Below the pieces are notes generated by a model that was not told the DNA's origin, did no database searches, and was given only the letters and a program-made list of their open reading frames with translations. Below are positions 48,982 through 56,426 of a stretch of 64,000 bases of DNA, piece by piece. The DNA is from Lachnospiraceae bacterium (lineage in GTDB: Bacteria; Bacillota; Clostridia; Lachnospirales; Lachnospiraceae): NCBI GenBank assembly GCA_910575105.1, contig CAJTDK010000012.1, positions 62,001 to 126,000 on the forward strand, read 5' to 3'. A program made the translations under genes and the position numbers. Position 1 is the first letter of the stretch, and every line of letters begins with the position of its first letter.

Positions 48982-49026
48982 TCTCTGTCCGTCCTCTTAA
49001 TGCTGCAGATAACAGCATATTCATCA

Positions 49027-49644
49027 TCAGGATAATCCCCGGTAAAAATTCACGTACATGTGGAGATTAATGCTCAAATATCTCCAGAGGGTTTTCATCA
49101 GACTGGCATTTTGAGGTTCACCGGCTCCGCACATCACATGATCCAGCCCGAATTTTTCCGCGTAATGCCCAGCCTTGCGAAGATGCCATTTATTCGTGAC
49201 GACCACGCAGTTATTGAGACCGTTATCCTCCATAATCTGCTTTGAATGCATCATATTGTGATACGTGCTGACAGACTGTCCTTCTGTCACGATCTGCTCT
49301 TTTGGCACGCCGAGAGCCATGGCATACTCCTTCATCACCTCTGATTCGATATGCGGGTTCTTCACACAGCCCCCGGTGAAAAAAAGCCGGCCGACCTTTC
49401 CCTCACGCCACAGCGCCACCGCTTTCTCCACCCGGCTCTTCATCGTCGCCGACGGGCTGCCGTTGAGATTCGCCGGGCAGCCGCACACAAGAGCACAGTC
49501 GTATTTTTGCCTCTTCCACCGTTTTTGAGGCTGTCCGAATACTGTCCTGAACACCAGGATATGAAACAAACAAAAGACGGACAGTCCCCCCATAGCAATG
49601 CCGCTCCAGAAGCTTTTCTTCATCTTTCTCCTTCTTTTCCTCAT
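49027..49644 (-). CDS. YdcF/SanA-type DUF218 protein
   Basis: 205 residues: a basic N-terminus, one membrane helix (about 12-32) and an external DUF218 domain with DCALVCGCPAN, VGRLFFTGG, EGQSVSTYHNM and VVTNKWHLRKAGHYAEKFGL. Members are linked to envelope integrity and vancomycin tolerance (SanA) but the enzyme activity is unknown. ATG 49644 has AGGGAGG five bases upstream; a second Met seven codons in has AAGGAG. It lies downstream of the cohesin-like gene's terminator. Confidence 0.82.
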   Translation of the reverse strand: MRKRRRKMKKSFWSGIAMGGLSVFCLFHILVFRTVFGQPQKRWKRQKYDCALVCGCPANLNGSPSATMKSRVEKAVALWREGKVGRLFFTGGCVKNPHIESEVMKEYAMALGVPKEQIVTEGQSVSTYHNMMHSKQIMEDNGLNNCVVVTNKWHLRKAGHYAEKFGLDHVMCGAGEPQNASLMKTLWRYLSINLHMYVNFYRGLS

Positions 49645-49686
49645 ATGTTCCCTCCCTGCCGCTTATCAAATGTTACCATACAACAA

Positions 49687-49709
49687 ACCCCTGCATCCGC
49701 TGCAGGGGT
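49687..49709 (-). terminator. Terminator of the cohesin-like gene
   Basis: A perfect nine-base stem ACCCCTGCA/TGCAGGGGT with a five-base loop, followed on the minus strand by TTTGTTGT, twelve bases after the stop at 49721. Confidence 0.8.
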
Positions 49710-49720
49710 CTGTCGCCACC

Positions 49721-51397
49721 CTAATCCAAATCAATAAAATCAACCTTAAATGTATCATCCGGGTCAGAACGTCTGCTCTTCTTCGGGCTGTCGCCAAGAA
49801 GGTCATCCAGATCATCGATGGTCAGCTCCTCCGTGCGGCTCTGCCCGCCGTACACCACGAACTCATCAGAATCCACATCGTCTAACAGGTCACCGCCGTC
49901 AAAATCCATCTGCCCGGTAGCAAAATCACCTTCGTCAAGCTCCAGCTCCTCCGTAGCGAAATCCTCTTCCCCGTAAGCCATCTGCGCAGTCTGGAAATCT
50001 TCTTCTCCAAAGCTTAAATCTTCGGTGAGATCAAGATCTGACGTAAAGCCCATATCCGCCGTAAAGCCTATGTTCTCCGTAAAGTCCATATCTGCGGTAA
50101 GCCCCATATCCTCCGTAAAGTCCATATTTCCCGTAGCAAAATCATCCTCAAGGCCATCCTCTTCAAAGTCAGCCTTCTTCCTGCCCTTTGCCGGCTTCTT
50201 CTCCTTGCCCTTTTTCGCCTTTACTGGCTCTATCTCCTCGTCATTAAGGCCATATTCCTCGTATAGCTCGTCAAGCTCCGCGTTGCGGTTATGAAGCTTG
50301 ATCCCCAGGATCAGAATCAGGACGATGATTACGATGAGGCCAAGTCCGCCGAAGAAGACGATCTTCTGAATATTTTTTTCGATAAATTTCTCCACCTTGC
50401 CCAAAAGACCGGAAGAACCTTCTTCTTTCTCAGTGCCGGTCTCCGGTGTAAACTTCTGATACGTATTTTCCTCCGCATCGTACCGGTAAAAATCCTTCTC
50501 ACCGTTGCTGTTTATGGCATAGAGCACATAATACCCGTCCTCCCCGGATTTCTGCCACACAGGAAATGTCTTGTCATCCAGCGTAAGCTCAGCCTCTTTA
50601 TAATCAGAGGAAAGATTAACCGCTGAAGTATCACTAAGGAGGATGATCGAAGTCTTATCAGAGATGACCAGCTCCTCATAAGGCGCAAATGTCGCATCTT
50701 CTTCATTGTACATGAAGAAATCTCCCTCATCGCCGTCTGACAGATATCCCAAAGTCACGCCGCTGTTGGCATTCACCACCATCTGGCGCTCTTTTCCGTC
50801 CAGGGTGACCGTCATGCGTTCATATCCGTCAGGGACATCCCCTTCCGGAAAATTATCCGTCAGTGTGTATGTTGTACCGCCGACTTCAACCTGCATGTCA
50901 CCGGCTGCATCGCCGCTTTTCTTCTTGCTTTTGGAGGATTTGCCCTTGGCAATCTTTATCGTAGAATTACCTTCATCAAGATTAAGCTCGCTGCCGTCCC
51001 CTGAAGACACTGTCGCCCCGGATACAGTGATCTGGGTGCTTCCCTCCTTCAGCGCCTCAAAGCTCAGCATAAAGATCTGCTCGGAGGAGCCGCCGTTTCC
51101 TATGCAGGTCACACTTCCGTCCTCATCAGACTCCGCGCCGTCGCCTGACTTAAAGCTTAAAGCGTCGCTGTCATAGCTAAGATTCACTTCTACATCCCCG
51201 AGGGAGCCGCTGGTGGAACGGACAGCACATTTCACCTCCACGACCTCCCCGACCTTCGTTTCCGGGTCTGAAAATGATATCTTTCCGTCCGCCGCATAGG
51301 CGACCATGGAAAAACACGGCACCATCAGACAAAGCGCCAACAACACACTACTGATTTTCTTTGCTACATTCATGTTCTTACCCTCTTTTTTGTTCAT
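49721..51397 (-). CDS. Cohesin-like membrane protein with acidic hexapeptide-repeat cytoplasmic tail
   Basis: 558 residues. A signal peptide (about 10-36, ending VAYAA) is followed by a cohesin-like beta domain (about 38-155: KISFSDPETKVGEVVEVKC, VEVNLSYDSDALSF), a Ser/Lys linker, and a second external region with YTLTDNFPEGDVPDGYERMTVTLDG. One membrane helix (about 346-366) is followed by a cytoplasmic tail. The tail holds a basic KAKKGKEKK stretch, then six tandem hexapeptides of pattern [MLI][DG][FL]Tx[DN] (residues 425-460), then more acidic repeats. I chose ATG 51397 (GAGGA eight bases upstream); ATG 51373 also has a good site. It is downstream of an LCP gene, suggesting an envelope scaffold role. 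Function unknown. Confidence 0.75.
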   Translation of the reverse strand: MNKKEGKNMNVAKKISSVLLALCLMVPCFSMVAYAADGKISFSDPETKVGEVVEVKCAVRSTSGSLGDVEVNLSYDSDALSFKSGDGAESDEDGSVTCIGNGGSSEQIFMLSFEALKEGSTQITVSGATVSSGDGSELNLDEGNSTIKIAKGKSSKSKKKSGDAAGDMQVEVGGTTYTLTDNFPEGDVPDGYERMTVTLDGKERQMVVNANSGVTLGYLSDGDEGDFFMYNEEDATFAPYEELVISDKTSIILLSDTSAVNLSSDYKEAELTLDDKTFPVWQKSGEDGYYVLYAINSNGEKDFYRYDAEENTYQKFTPETGTEKEEGSSGLLGKVEKFIEKNIQKIVFFGGLGLIVIIVLILILGIKLHNRNAELDELYEEYGLNDEEIEPVKAKKGKEKKPAKGRKKADFEEDGLEDDFATGNMDFTEDMGLTADMDFTENIGFTADMGFTSDLDLTEDLSFGEEDFQTAQMAYGEEDFATEELELDEGDFATGQMDFDGGDLLDDVDSDEFVVYGGQSRTEELTIDDLDDLLGDSPKKSRRSDPDDTFKVDFIDLD

Positions 51398-51401
51398 CTT
51401 C

Positions 51402-52661
51402 TCATTCCTCCACAAATTTAGCATCTGCGGTATCTGCATACGGCCTGCCGGTGTTCCCGCTGTCGTCCCCTGTCTCTGTGCCGCCATCAGCGTAACTGCT
51501 CCCACCAGTCTCATCATTATCATTATCACTGTCAACGTCTTCGCCAGTACCTTCGCTGTCCTCCTCTGGTTCAGCATCAAGCTCCGCCGGCCTTGTAACC
51601 CCCGTTTCCAATGTAATCTCCTCGGAGATCATCTGCACGGTATCCGACACTTCCTCTACAGTCTCATTAGGATACAGGAATTCATGAAGCTCCTTTACAT
51701 TCTCCGCAAGTCCCTGCGCTACTACGACATCTCCGGCTTCCGGGTAAGTGATCCCGTCCGCCTTCTCAAAGGGAAAGCCCGCGTTTTCACCAAGCTTATA
51801 GTCCATAAGCGCAGACGACAGCCCGATGATCTTTTTCAGGCTGAAACTGGTAGACACCTGAGGGAATACGGTGTCGATGATCTTGTTGATCGTAGCCAGG
51901 TCCGTCGATGTAACCTTCTCAAACAGCTTCTTGATCACCTCGCGCTGCCGCTCGGTACGCTTGTAATCTCCGCCCTCCAATTTGCGCAGTCTTGAATAAG
52001 TAACTGCCTGAGGACCGTCCAGCGTATAAGTTCCGGCACCTTCCAGCTCCTTCGCCTCTTTATCCGCCGCCTTCGCCGTCTCGCCAATATACTTGTTCAT
52101 CATCCTGGCCTCGGCATCCGTCACGGTTATCTCAATCCCGCCCATCAGATCCACCACATCCGACATCGCCTTAAAGTCTACAGTAGCATAATCCTCGATA
52201 TCAAGATCCAGGTTCTTATTCAGCATATTGATCGCCTCTTCCGGTCCGCCGACAAAATATGCATTATTGGCTTTTCTGTATGTATCGTTCATCTGCTTTA
52301 ACAGGGTATCCCGATAAATGGAGGCCATACGGATCTCCTTGCTCTCATTGTCGATGGATACAATGATGATGGTATCGGCATGGGTGCCTTCCTCAAGCTG
52401 ACCCTCCCTGGAATCTCCGCCGAAGAGAGCAACCGTAGTATAGCCCTCAAGCGTTATCCCTTCATTTACCTCTATATTATCCTTGTCAATGTCCACCCTC
52501 TGGAATTTATCATATTTCGCCATGACATAGGCCGTTCCCATCAGCATAATCAGGATAAATGTCTCGATAAATATAATGGCTGCCCTGATCCTCTTCCTGC
52601 GTCTTCGTCTCTTTCTGGCCTTCGCGGCCCTGATCGCCGCTAATTCCCGTCTTCTCGCCAT
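51402..52661 (-). CDS. LytR-CpsA-Psr family cell-wall glycopolymer ligase
   Basis: 419 residues: an Arg/Lys-rich cytoplasmic start, a membrane helix (about 27-48), and the LCP domain with VALFGGDSREG, the RMASIYRDTLL phosphate-binding Arg/Asp, DLMGGIEITV, TYSRLRKLEGGDYKRTERQREVI, then an acidic Ser/Gly/Asp tail (about 360-419). LCP enzymes move teichoic acids or capsule chains from lipid carriers to peptidoglycan. It ends five bases before the cohesin-like gene and is about 40% similar by eye to the second LCP gene at 54809. Confidence 0.92.
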   Translation of the reverse strand: MARRRELAAIRAAKARKRRRRRKRIRAAIIFIETFILIMLMGTAYVMAKYDKFQRVDIDKDNIEVNEGITLEGYTTVALFGGDSREGQLEEGTHADTIIIVSIDNESKEIRMASIYRDTLLKQMNDTYRKANNAYFVGGPEEAINMLNKNLDLDIEDYATVDFKAMSDVVDLMGGIEITVTDAEARMMNKYIGETAKAADKEAKELEGAGTYTLDGPQAVTYSRLRKLEGGDYKRTERQREVIKKLFEKVTSTDLATINKIIDTVFPQVSTSFSLKKIIGLSSALMDYKLGENAGFPFEKADGITYPEAGDVVVAQGLAENVKELHEFLYPNETVEEVSDTVQMISEEITLETGVTRPAELDAEPEEDSEGTGEDVDSDNDNDETGGSSYADGGTETGDDSGNTGRPYADTADAKFVEE

Positions 52662-52787
52662 ACCTAACCTTTCTTTTGTATAGTCTTATCTAAATTGCCA
52701 CTGCCCGCACCCCATGGGTGCTCCAGTAACCCTAATTTCTTCTAGCACTATCCTATACTACTATATTCTTGCAAAAAGTTCAACCAT

Positions 52788-54614
52788 CTATTCTACAGTA
52801 ACTGATTTCGCCAGATTTCTCGGTTTATCGACATCGCATCCCCTTCCGACCGCAATATAATAGCCGAAAAGCTGGAGCGGGATAATGGCCAGTGAGTTGG
52901 TAAAATATTTGTTCGTTTCCGGGATATAGATTACGTAATCCGCCGCGCGCTCTACCTCAGTGTTGCCCTCATTGGTCACTGCCAGCACAAATGCGCCTCT
53001 GGTGCTGACTTCCACCATATTGCTGAGCATCTTTTTATAAAGCTCCTTCTGCGTCAGGACCGCCGCAACCAGCGTCCCCTCCTCGATCAGGGAGATCGTC
53101 CCGTGCTTAAGCTCCCCGGCAGCATATGCCTCCGAGTGGATATAGGATATTTCCTTCAGCTTAAGCGATCCCTCCAGGGAAATAGCATAATCCACGCCCC
53201 GGCCGATGAAAAATACATCCCTGGCCGCCAGATAACGGTTGGCAAAGCGCTGGATCTTCCCTTTATTATTCAGGAGCATCTCAATCTGGGCCGGCAGTGC
53301 CCGCAGGTCGGTAAGCATCTCCTTAAGAAGTTCTTCCCCCATCTGCCCTCTGGCACAGGCGAACTTCATGGCAAGCAAATAAAGGGCGATGAGCTGTGCC
53401 GAGTATGCCTTTGTCGTGGCCACTGCGATCTCCGGTCCCGCCCAGGTATACATCACGTTGTCCGCCTCCCGGGCAATGGAACTTCCCACCACATTCACTA
53501 TCCCTAATACTCGCGCACCCTGTTTTTTCGACTCTCTGAGCGCCGCTAACGTATCCGCCGTCTCACCTGACTGGCTAATCACGATGACAAGTGTCTTCTC
53601 ATTAAGGATCGGCCTGCGGTAGCGGAACTCTGATGCCAGATCCACCTCTACAGGAATCCTTGCCAGATCCTCAAAGATATATTTACTTGTAACTCCGGTA
53701 TGGTAAGCTGAACCGCAGGCCACGATCATGATCTTATCAATCCCTTTCATGTCCTCATCCGACATGCCAAGCTCCTCGATAACGATCTGGTCATTCTTGA
53801 TCCGAGGCGAAAATGTATCTGTCACCGCCTTCGGCTGCTCATTCATCTCCTTCAGCATGAAATGCTCATAGCCGCCCTTCTCTGCTGCATTCACATCCCA
53901 CTCAATCCTCACGGACTCCTTCTCTATAGGCTCCTCATCCACAGTGAAGAACTCCATGGAAGCCTCCTTTAAGCGCACGATCTCCTCATTTTCAATAAAA
54001 TACACATTCCTTGTATACTTAAGAACCGCCGGAACATCCGAAGCGATGATGCTTCCGCCATCCGTATGCCCAACGATGAGCGGGCTGTCCTTCCTGACCG
54101 CATAGAGCTCATCTGGATGATCCTTAAAAATAATCCCCAGGGCATAGGATCCCTCCATGCGGTGCATAATCTTCGTCACGGCACAAAGCGGATTCCCGTC
54201 ATAGTAATAATCCAGCAGATGGGCGATCACCTCCGTATCTGTCTCGGACACAAAGCTGTAGCCCTTTCTCTCAAGCCTCTTCTTAAGCTTCAGGTAATTC
54301 TCGATAATACCGTTATGCACCACTACGATACTCTGATTCTGGTTAAAATGAGGATGGGCATTGACATCTGACGGCGAACCGTGGGTCGCCCATCTCGTAT
54401 GCCCGATCCCCATCGTGCCAGGCAGGGTCGCCCCGTCATGGGTCAGCTCGCTGAGCACCTTAAGCCGCCCTTTTGCCTTCTCCATACCAATCTCGCTTCC
54501 ATTATAAACAGCAATTCCCGCCGAATCATAGCCTCTGTATTCGAGCTTTGACAACCCGTCTAAGAGAATCGGCGCGGCCTGCTTATTCCCGATATAACCG
54601 ACTATTCCACACAT
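52788..54614 (-). CDS. glmS: Glucosamine-6-phosphate synthase
   Basis: 608 residues: an N-terminal glutaminase with nucleophile Cys2 (MCGIVGYIGN), GHTRWATHG and HNGIIENY, then two SIS isomerase domains (CGSAYHTG, SQSGETADT) and the C-terminal KPRNLAKSVTVE. It makes glucosamine-6-P from fructose-6-P and glutamine, the entry to peptidoglycan precursors. The start is ATG 54614 with GGAGGG six bases upstream. The leader before it is only about 90 bases and has no glmS ribozyme core. Confidence 0.97.
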   Translation of the reverse strand: MCGIVGYIGNKQAAPILLDGLSKLEYRGYDSAGIAVYNGSEIGMEKAKGRLKVLSELTHDGATLPGTMGIGHTRWATHGSPSDVNAHPHFNQNQSIVVVHNGIIENYLKLKKRLERKGYSFVSETDTEVIAHLLDYYYDGNPLCAVTKIMHRMEGSYALGIIFKDHPDELYAVRKDSPLIVGHTDGGSIIASDVPAVLKYTRNVYFIENEEIVRLKEASMEFFTVDEEPIEKESVRIEWDVNAAEKGGYEHFMLKEMNEQPKAVTDTFSPRIKNDQIVIEELGMSDEDMKGIDKIMIVACGSAYHTGVTSKYIFEDLARIPVEVDLASEFRYRRPILNEKTLVIVISQSGETADTLAALRESKKQGARVLGIVNVVGSSIAREADNVMYTWAGPEIAVATTKAYSAQLIALYLLAMKFACARGQMGEELLKEMLTDLRALPAQIEMLLNNKGKIQRFANRYLAARDVFFIGRGVDYAISLEGSLKLKEISYIHSEAYAAGELKHGTISLIEEGTLVAAVLTQKELYKKMLSNMVEVSTRGAFVLAVTNEGNTEVERAADYVIYIPETNKYFTNSLAIIPLQLFGYYIAVGRGCDVDKPRNLAKSVTVE

Positions 54615-54679
54615 ACTTAACCCTCCATAACTTCCTATATTTAATAAAGAATAATTATCTGTTTGCACGTTTAGACTAC

Positions 54680-54708
54680 ATTTTAACAAATATCAGGAAA
54701 AATGTAAA
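54680..54708 (-). promoter_or_regulatory. glmS promoter
   Basis: Minus strand TTTACA (54708-54703), a 17-base spacer and TAAAAT (54685-54680). The -35 directly abuts the tail of the preceding LCP gene's terminator, so the terminator U-run and promoter share bases. Confidence 0.6.
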
Positions 54709-54751
54709 TAAAAAGGTGATATGCACTCACTTATTCTTGCATATCACCTTT
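54703..54751 (-). terminator. Terminator of the repeat-tailed LCP gene
   Basis: A perfect 14-base stem AAAGGTGATATGCA (54712-54725) and TGCATATCACCTTT (54738-54751), loop of twelve, followed on the minus strand by TTATTTACA. About 58 bases after the LCP stop. Confidence 0.88.
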
Positions 54752-54808
54752 AACTGTTACTGTTCACTCCGCTTAAAATTGCCCTTGCACTCATGCTTCT
54801 GGCAAATA

Positions 54809-56401
54809 TTACTCTCCACTCTCACCGTCGTCTCCTGAGCTTGTACCTGAGCTGTCACCGCCGGAGCTTCCTCCCGAACTGTCGCCGCCGGAGCTTCCTC
54901 CTGAGCTGTCGCCGCCGGAGCTTCCTCCCGAACTGTCGCCGCCGGAGCTTCCTCCCGAACTGTCGCCGCCGGAGCTTCCTCCCGAGCTGTCGCCGCCGGA
55001 GTTTCCTCCTGAACTTCCTCCCGAGCTGTCGCCGCCGGAGCTTCCTCCCGAACTTCCTCCTGAACTGTCGCCGCCGGAGCTTCCTCCCGAACTTCCTCCT
55101 GAGCTGTCGCCGCCGGAGCTTCCTCCCGAGCTGTCGCCGCCGGAACTTCCTCCCGAACTATTGCCGCCGCTTGAGTTGCCGCCGGAACTATTACCTCCTG
55201 AATTGCCGCTGCTGCTTGGCTTATCGTCATCGTCCTTCTTACTCGGCTTAACATAGGTGGTCTGCCGCTCCTGCTCCCTGTCTTCCTTCGTCGGCTTGTA
55301 CGTCTGCTGCTTCAGCGTAGAATCATCCGTCGCCGTCCGCTGACCTACGCGGCTGACGATCGCACTGTTCAAGTTAGCCACCGCTGTAGACACCTCATAA
55401 TCCTTCTTGTCAAACAAAAATTCATGGAGCTTTGCCACGTTCGTCTCCAACGTAACCGGGATTACGATACTCCCCAGGCCAGAGATGGTATCTGTCGTCT
55501 TATCAAAGGGGAATCCCGCATTCTCCGTCAGCTTATAATCCATAAAGCTCTTGGCATAATAGATGATATCTGCTACGGAAAAGCTGGTCTTAATGGTTGG
55601 GAACACCTTATCGATCACTTTATTGATCGTTGACAGGTCCGCTTTCTGCGCCTGCTCTACAATCTTCTCAATAACGAGACGCTGACGCTCGGTACGGGTA
55701 AAATCGCCGCCCGCTGTAGACCGGATACGCGCATACGTAGTCGCCTGCACACCGTCCAGCTTCTGGTTTCCCGCCTTCTTCACTTTGTGCGCCTTTTTCC
55801 CGGCCGCTTTAGCCGTCTCGCCGACAAACTTGTTAAGATACTGGATCTCAACCTCCTGGACATCAATCTCCACACCGCCAAGCAGATCGATCGCATTAGC
55901 GATAGCGCCCCAGTCTACGGTCACAAATTCCTGGATATCCAGATCCAGATTCTTATTCAGCATATTGATCGCCTGAGTCGGTCCCCCGAAGGCATATGCC
56001 GCATTACATTTCTGAAGCTGCCCTTCATCAATATCCAGAAGTGTATCCCGGTATACCGATACCATCCGGATCTCCTTCGTCTCCTTATTCAGGCTCGCTA
56101 CTATGATACAGTCTGTACGGGTACCCTTATCTAACTGCCCGGAACGTGAATCCGTACCGAATAATGCCACATTCAGATAGCCGGTTCCCAGATCCTGCTT
56201 CTCAACCTCTTCATTGATCACAATATCTTCTGCCTTGATCTCCTGCCTGTCCAGTTTCCCCAGCTTCGAAGCCGCATATACGACTCCAGAAGCGGCGATT
56301 GCAAGAAATACCCCGCCAAGACATACCCCGATTTTTTTTCCCAAACTCAGGCGTGCAAACCAATTGCCCGCTTTCTTTCTGCGCCTTCTTCGCCTCGCCA
56401 T
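54809..56401 (-). CDS. LCP family ligase with long Ser/Gly/Asp repeat tail
   Basis: 530 residues: basic MARRRRRRKKA start, a membrane helix (about 24-44), the LCP domain (VALFGTDSRSG, RMVSVYRDTLL, DLLGGVEIDV, TYARIRSTAGGDFTRTERQRLVI), and from about residue 397 a tail of roughly 130 residues built from SSGG and GGDSSGG units, ending GESGE. The tail is probably an extended wall-spanning stalk. LCP1 has a shorter acidic tail, so the two may place their active sites at different depths. It lies 25 bases after the GH25 gene, probably co-transcribed, and has its own terminator. Confidence 0.92.
   Translation of the reverse strand: MARRRRRRKKAGNWFARLSLGKKIGVCLGGVFLAIAASGVVYAASKLGKLDRQEIKAEDIVINEEVEKQDLGTGYLNVALFGTDSRSGQLDKGTRTDCIIVASLNKETKEIRMVSVYRDTLLDIDEGQLQKCNAAYAFGGPTQAINMLNKNLDLDIQEFVTVDWGAIANAIDLLGGVEIDVQEVEIQYLNKFVGETAKAAGKKAHKVKKAGNQKLDGVQATTYARIRSTAGGDFTRTERQRLVIEKIVEQAQKADLSTINKVIDKVFPTIKTSFSVADIIYYAKSFMDYKLTENAGFPFDKTTDTISGLGSIVIPVTLETNVAKLHEFLFDKKDYEVSTAVANLNSAIVSRVGQRTATDDSTLKQQTYKPTKEDREQERQTTYVKPSKKDDDDKPSSSGNSGGNSSGGNSSGGNSSGGSSGGDSSGGSSGGDSSGGSSGGSSGGDSSGGSSGGSSGGDSSGGSSGGNSGGDSSGGSSGGDSSGGSSGGDSSGGSSGGDSSGGSSGGDSSGGSSGGDSSGTSSGDDGESGE
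54830..55205. repeat. Short tandem coding repeat (SSGGDSSGG units)
   Basis: About 375 bases of GC-rich repeats, mainly 24- and 36-base steps combining GAGCTTCCTCC, CGAACTGTCGCCGCCG and close variants. It encodes the Ser/Gly/Asp tail of the LCP protein on the minus strand. Being a near-exact multiple of three with few stops, it opens long false frames on both strands. Repeat number is likely to vary among strains by slippage or recombination. Confidence 0.85.
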
Positions 56402-56426
56402 ATCGTAACTGTACCTCTTTTCCTGT

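Noticed and set aside
49721-51580. Longer start of the cohesin-like protein overlapping LCP1
   Set aside because: The added residues are an out-of-frame reading of the LCP1 acidic tail; the signal peptide follows ATG 51397/51373.
54615-54808. glmS ribozyme
   Set aside because: The leader is too short and lacks the conserved core; it contains only a terminator and promoter.
54830-55205. CRISPR-like regular repeats
   Set aside because: There are no unique spacers; all units encode the same Ser/Gly/Asp pattern in one frame.
54757-55254. Repetitive frames (EEAPAAT-like on minus, Arg/Ser-rich on plus) across the LCP tail
   Set aside because: They are other-frame readings of the GGDSSGG repeat; no start signals and no plausible protein.
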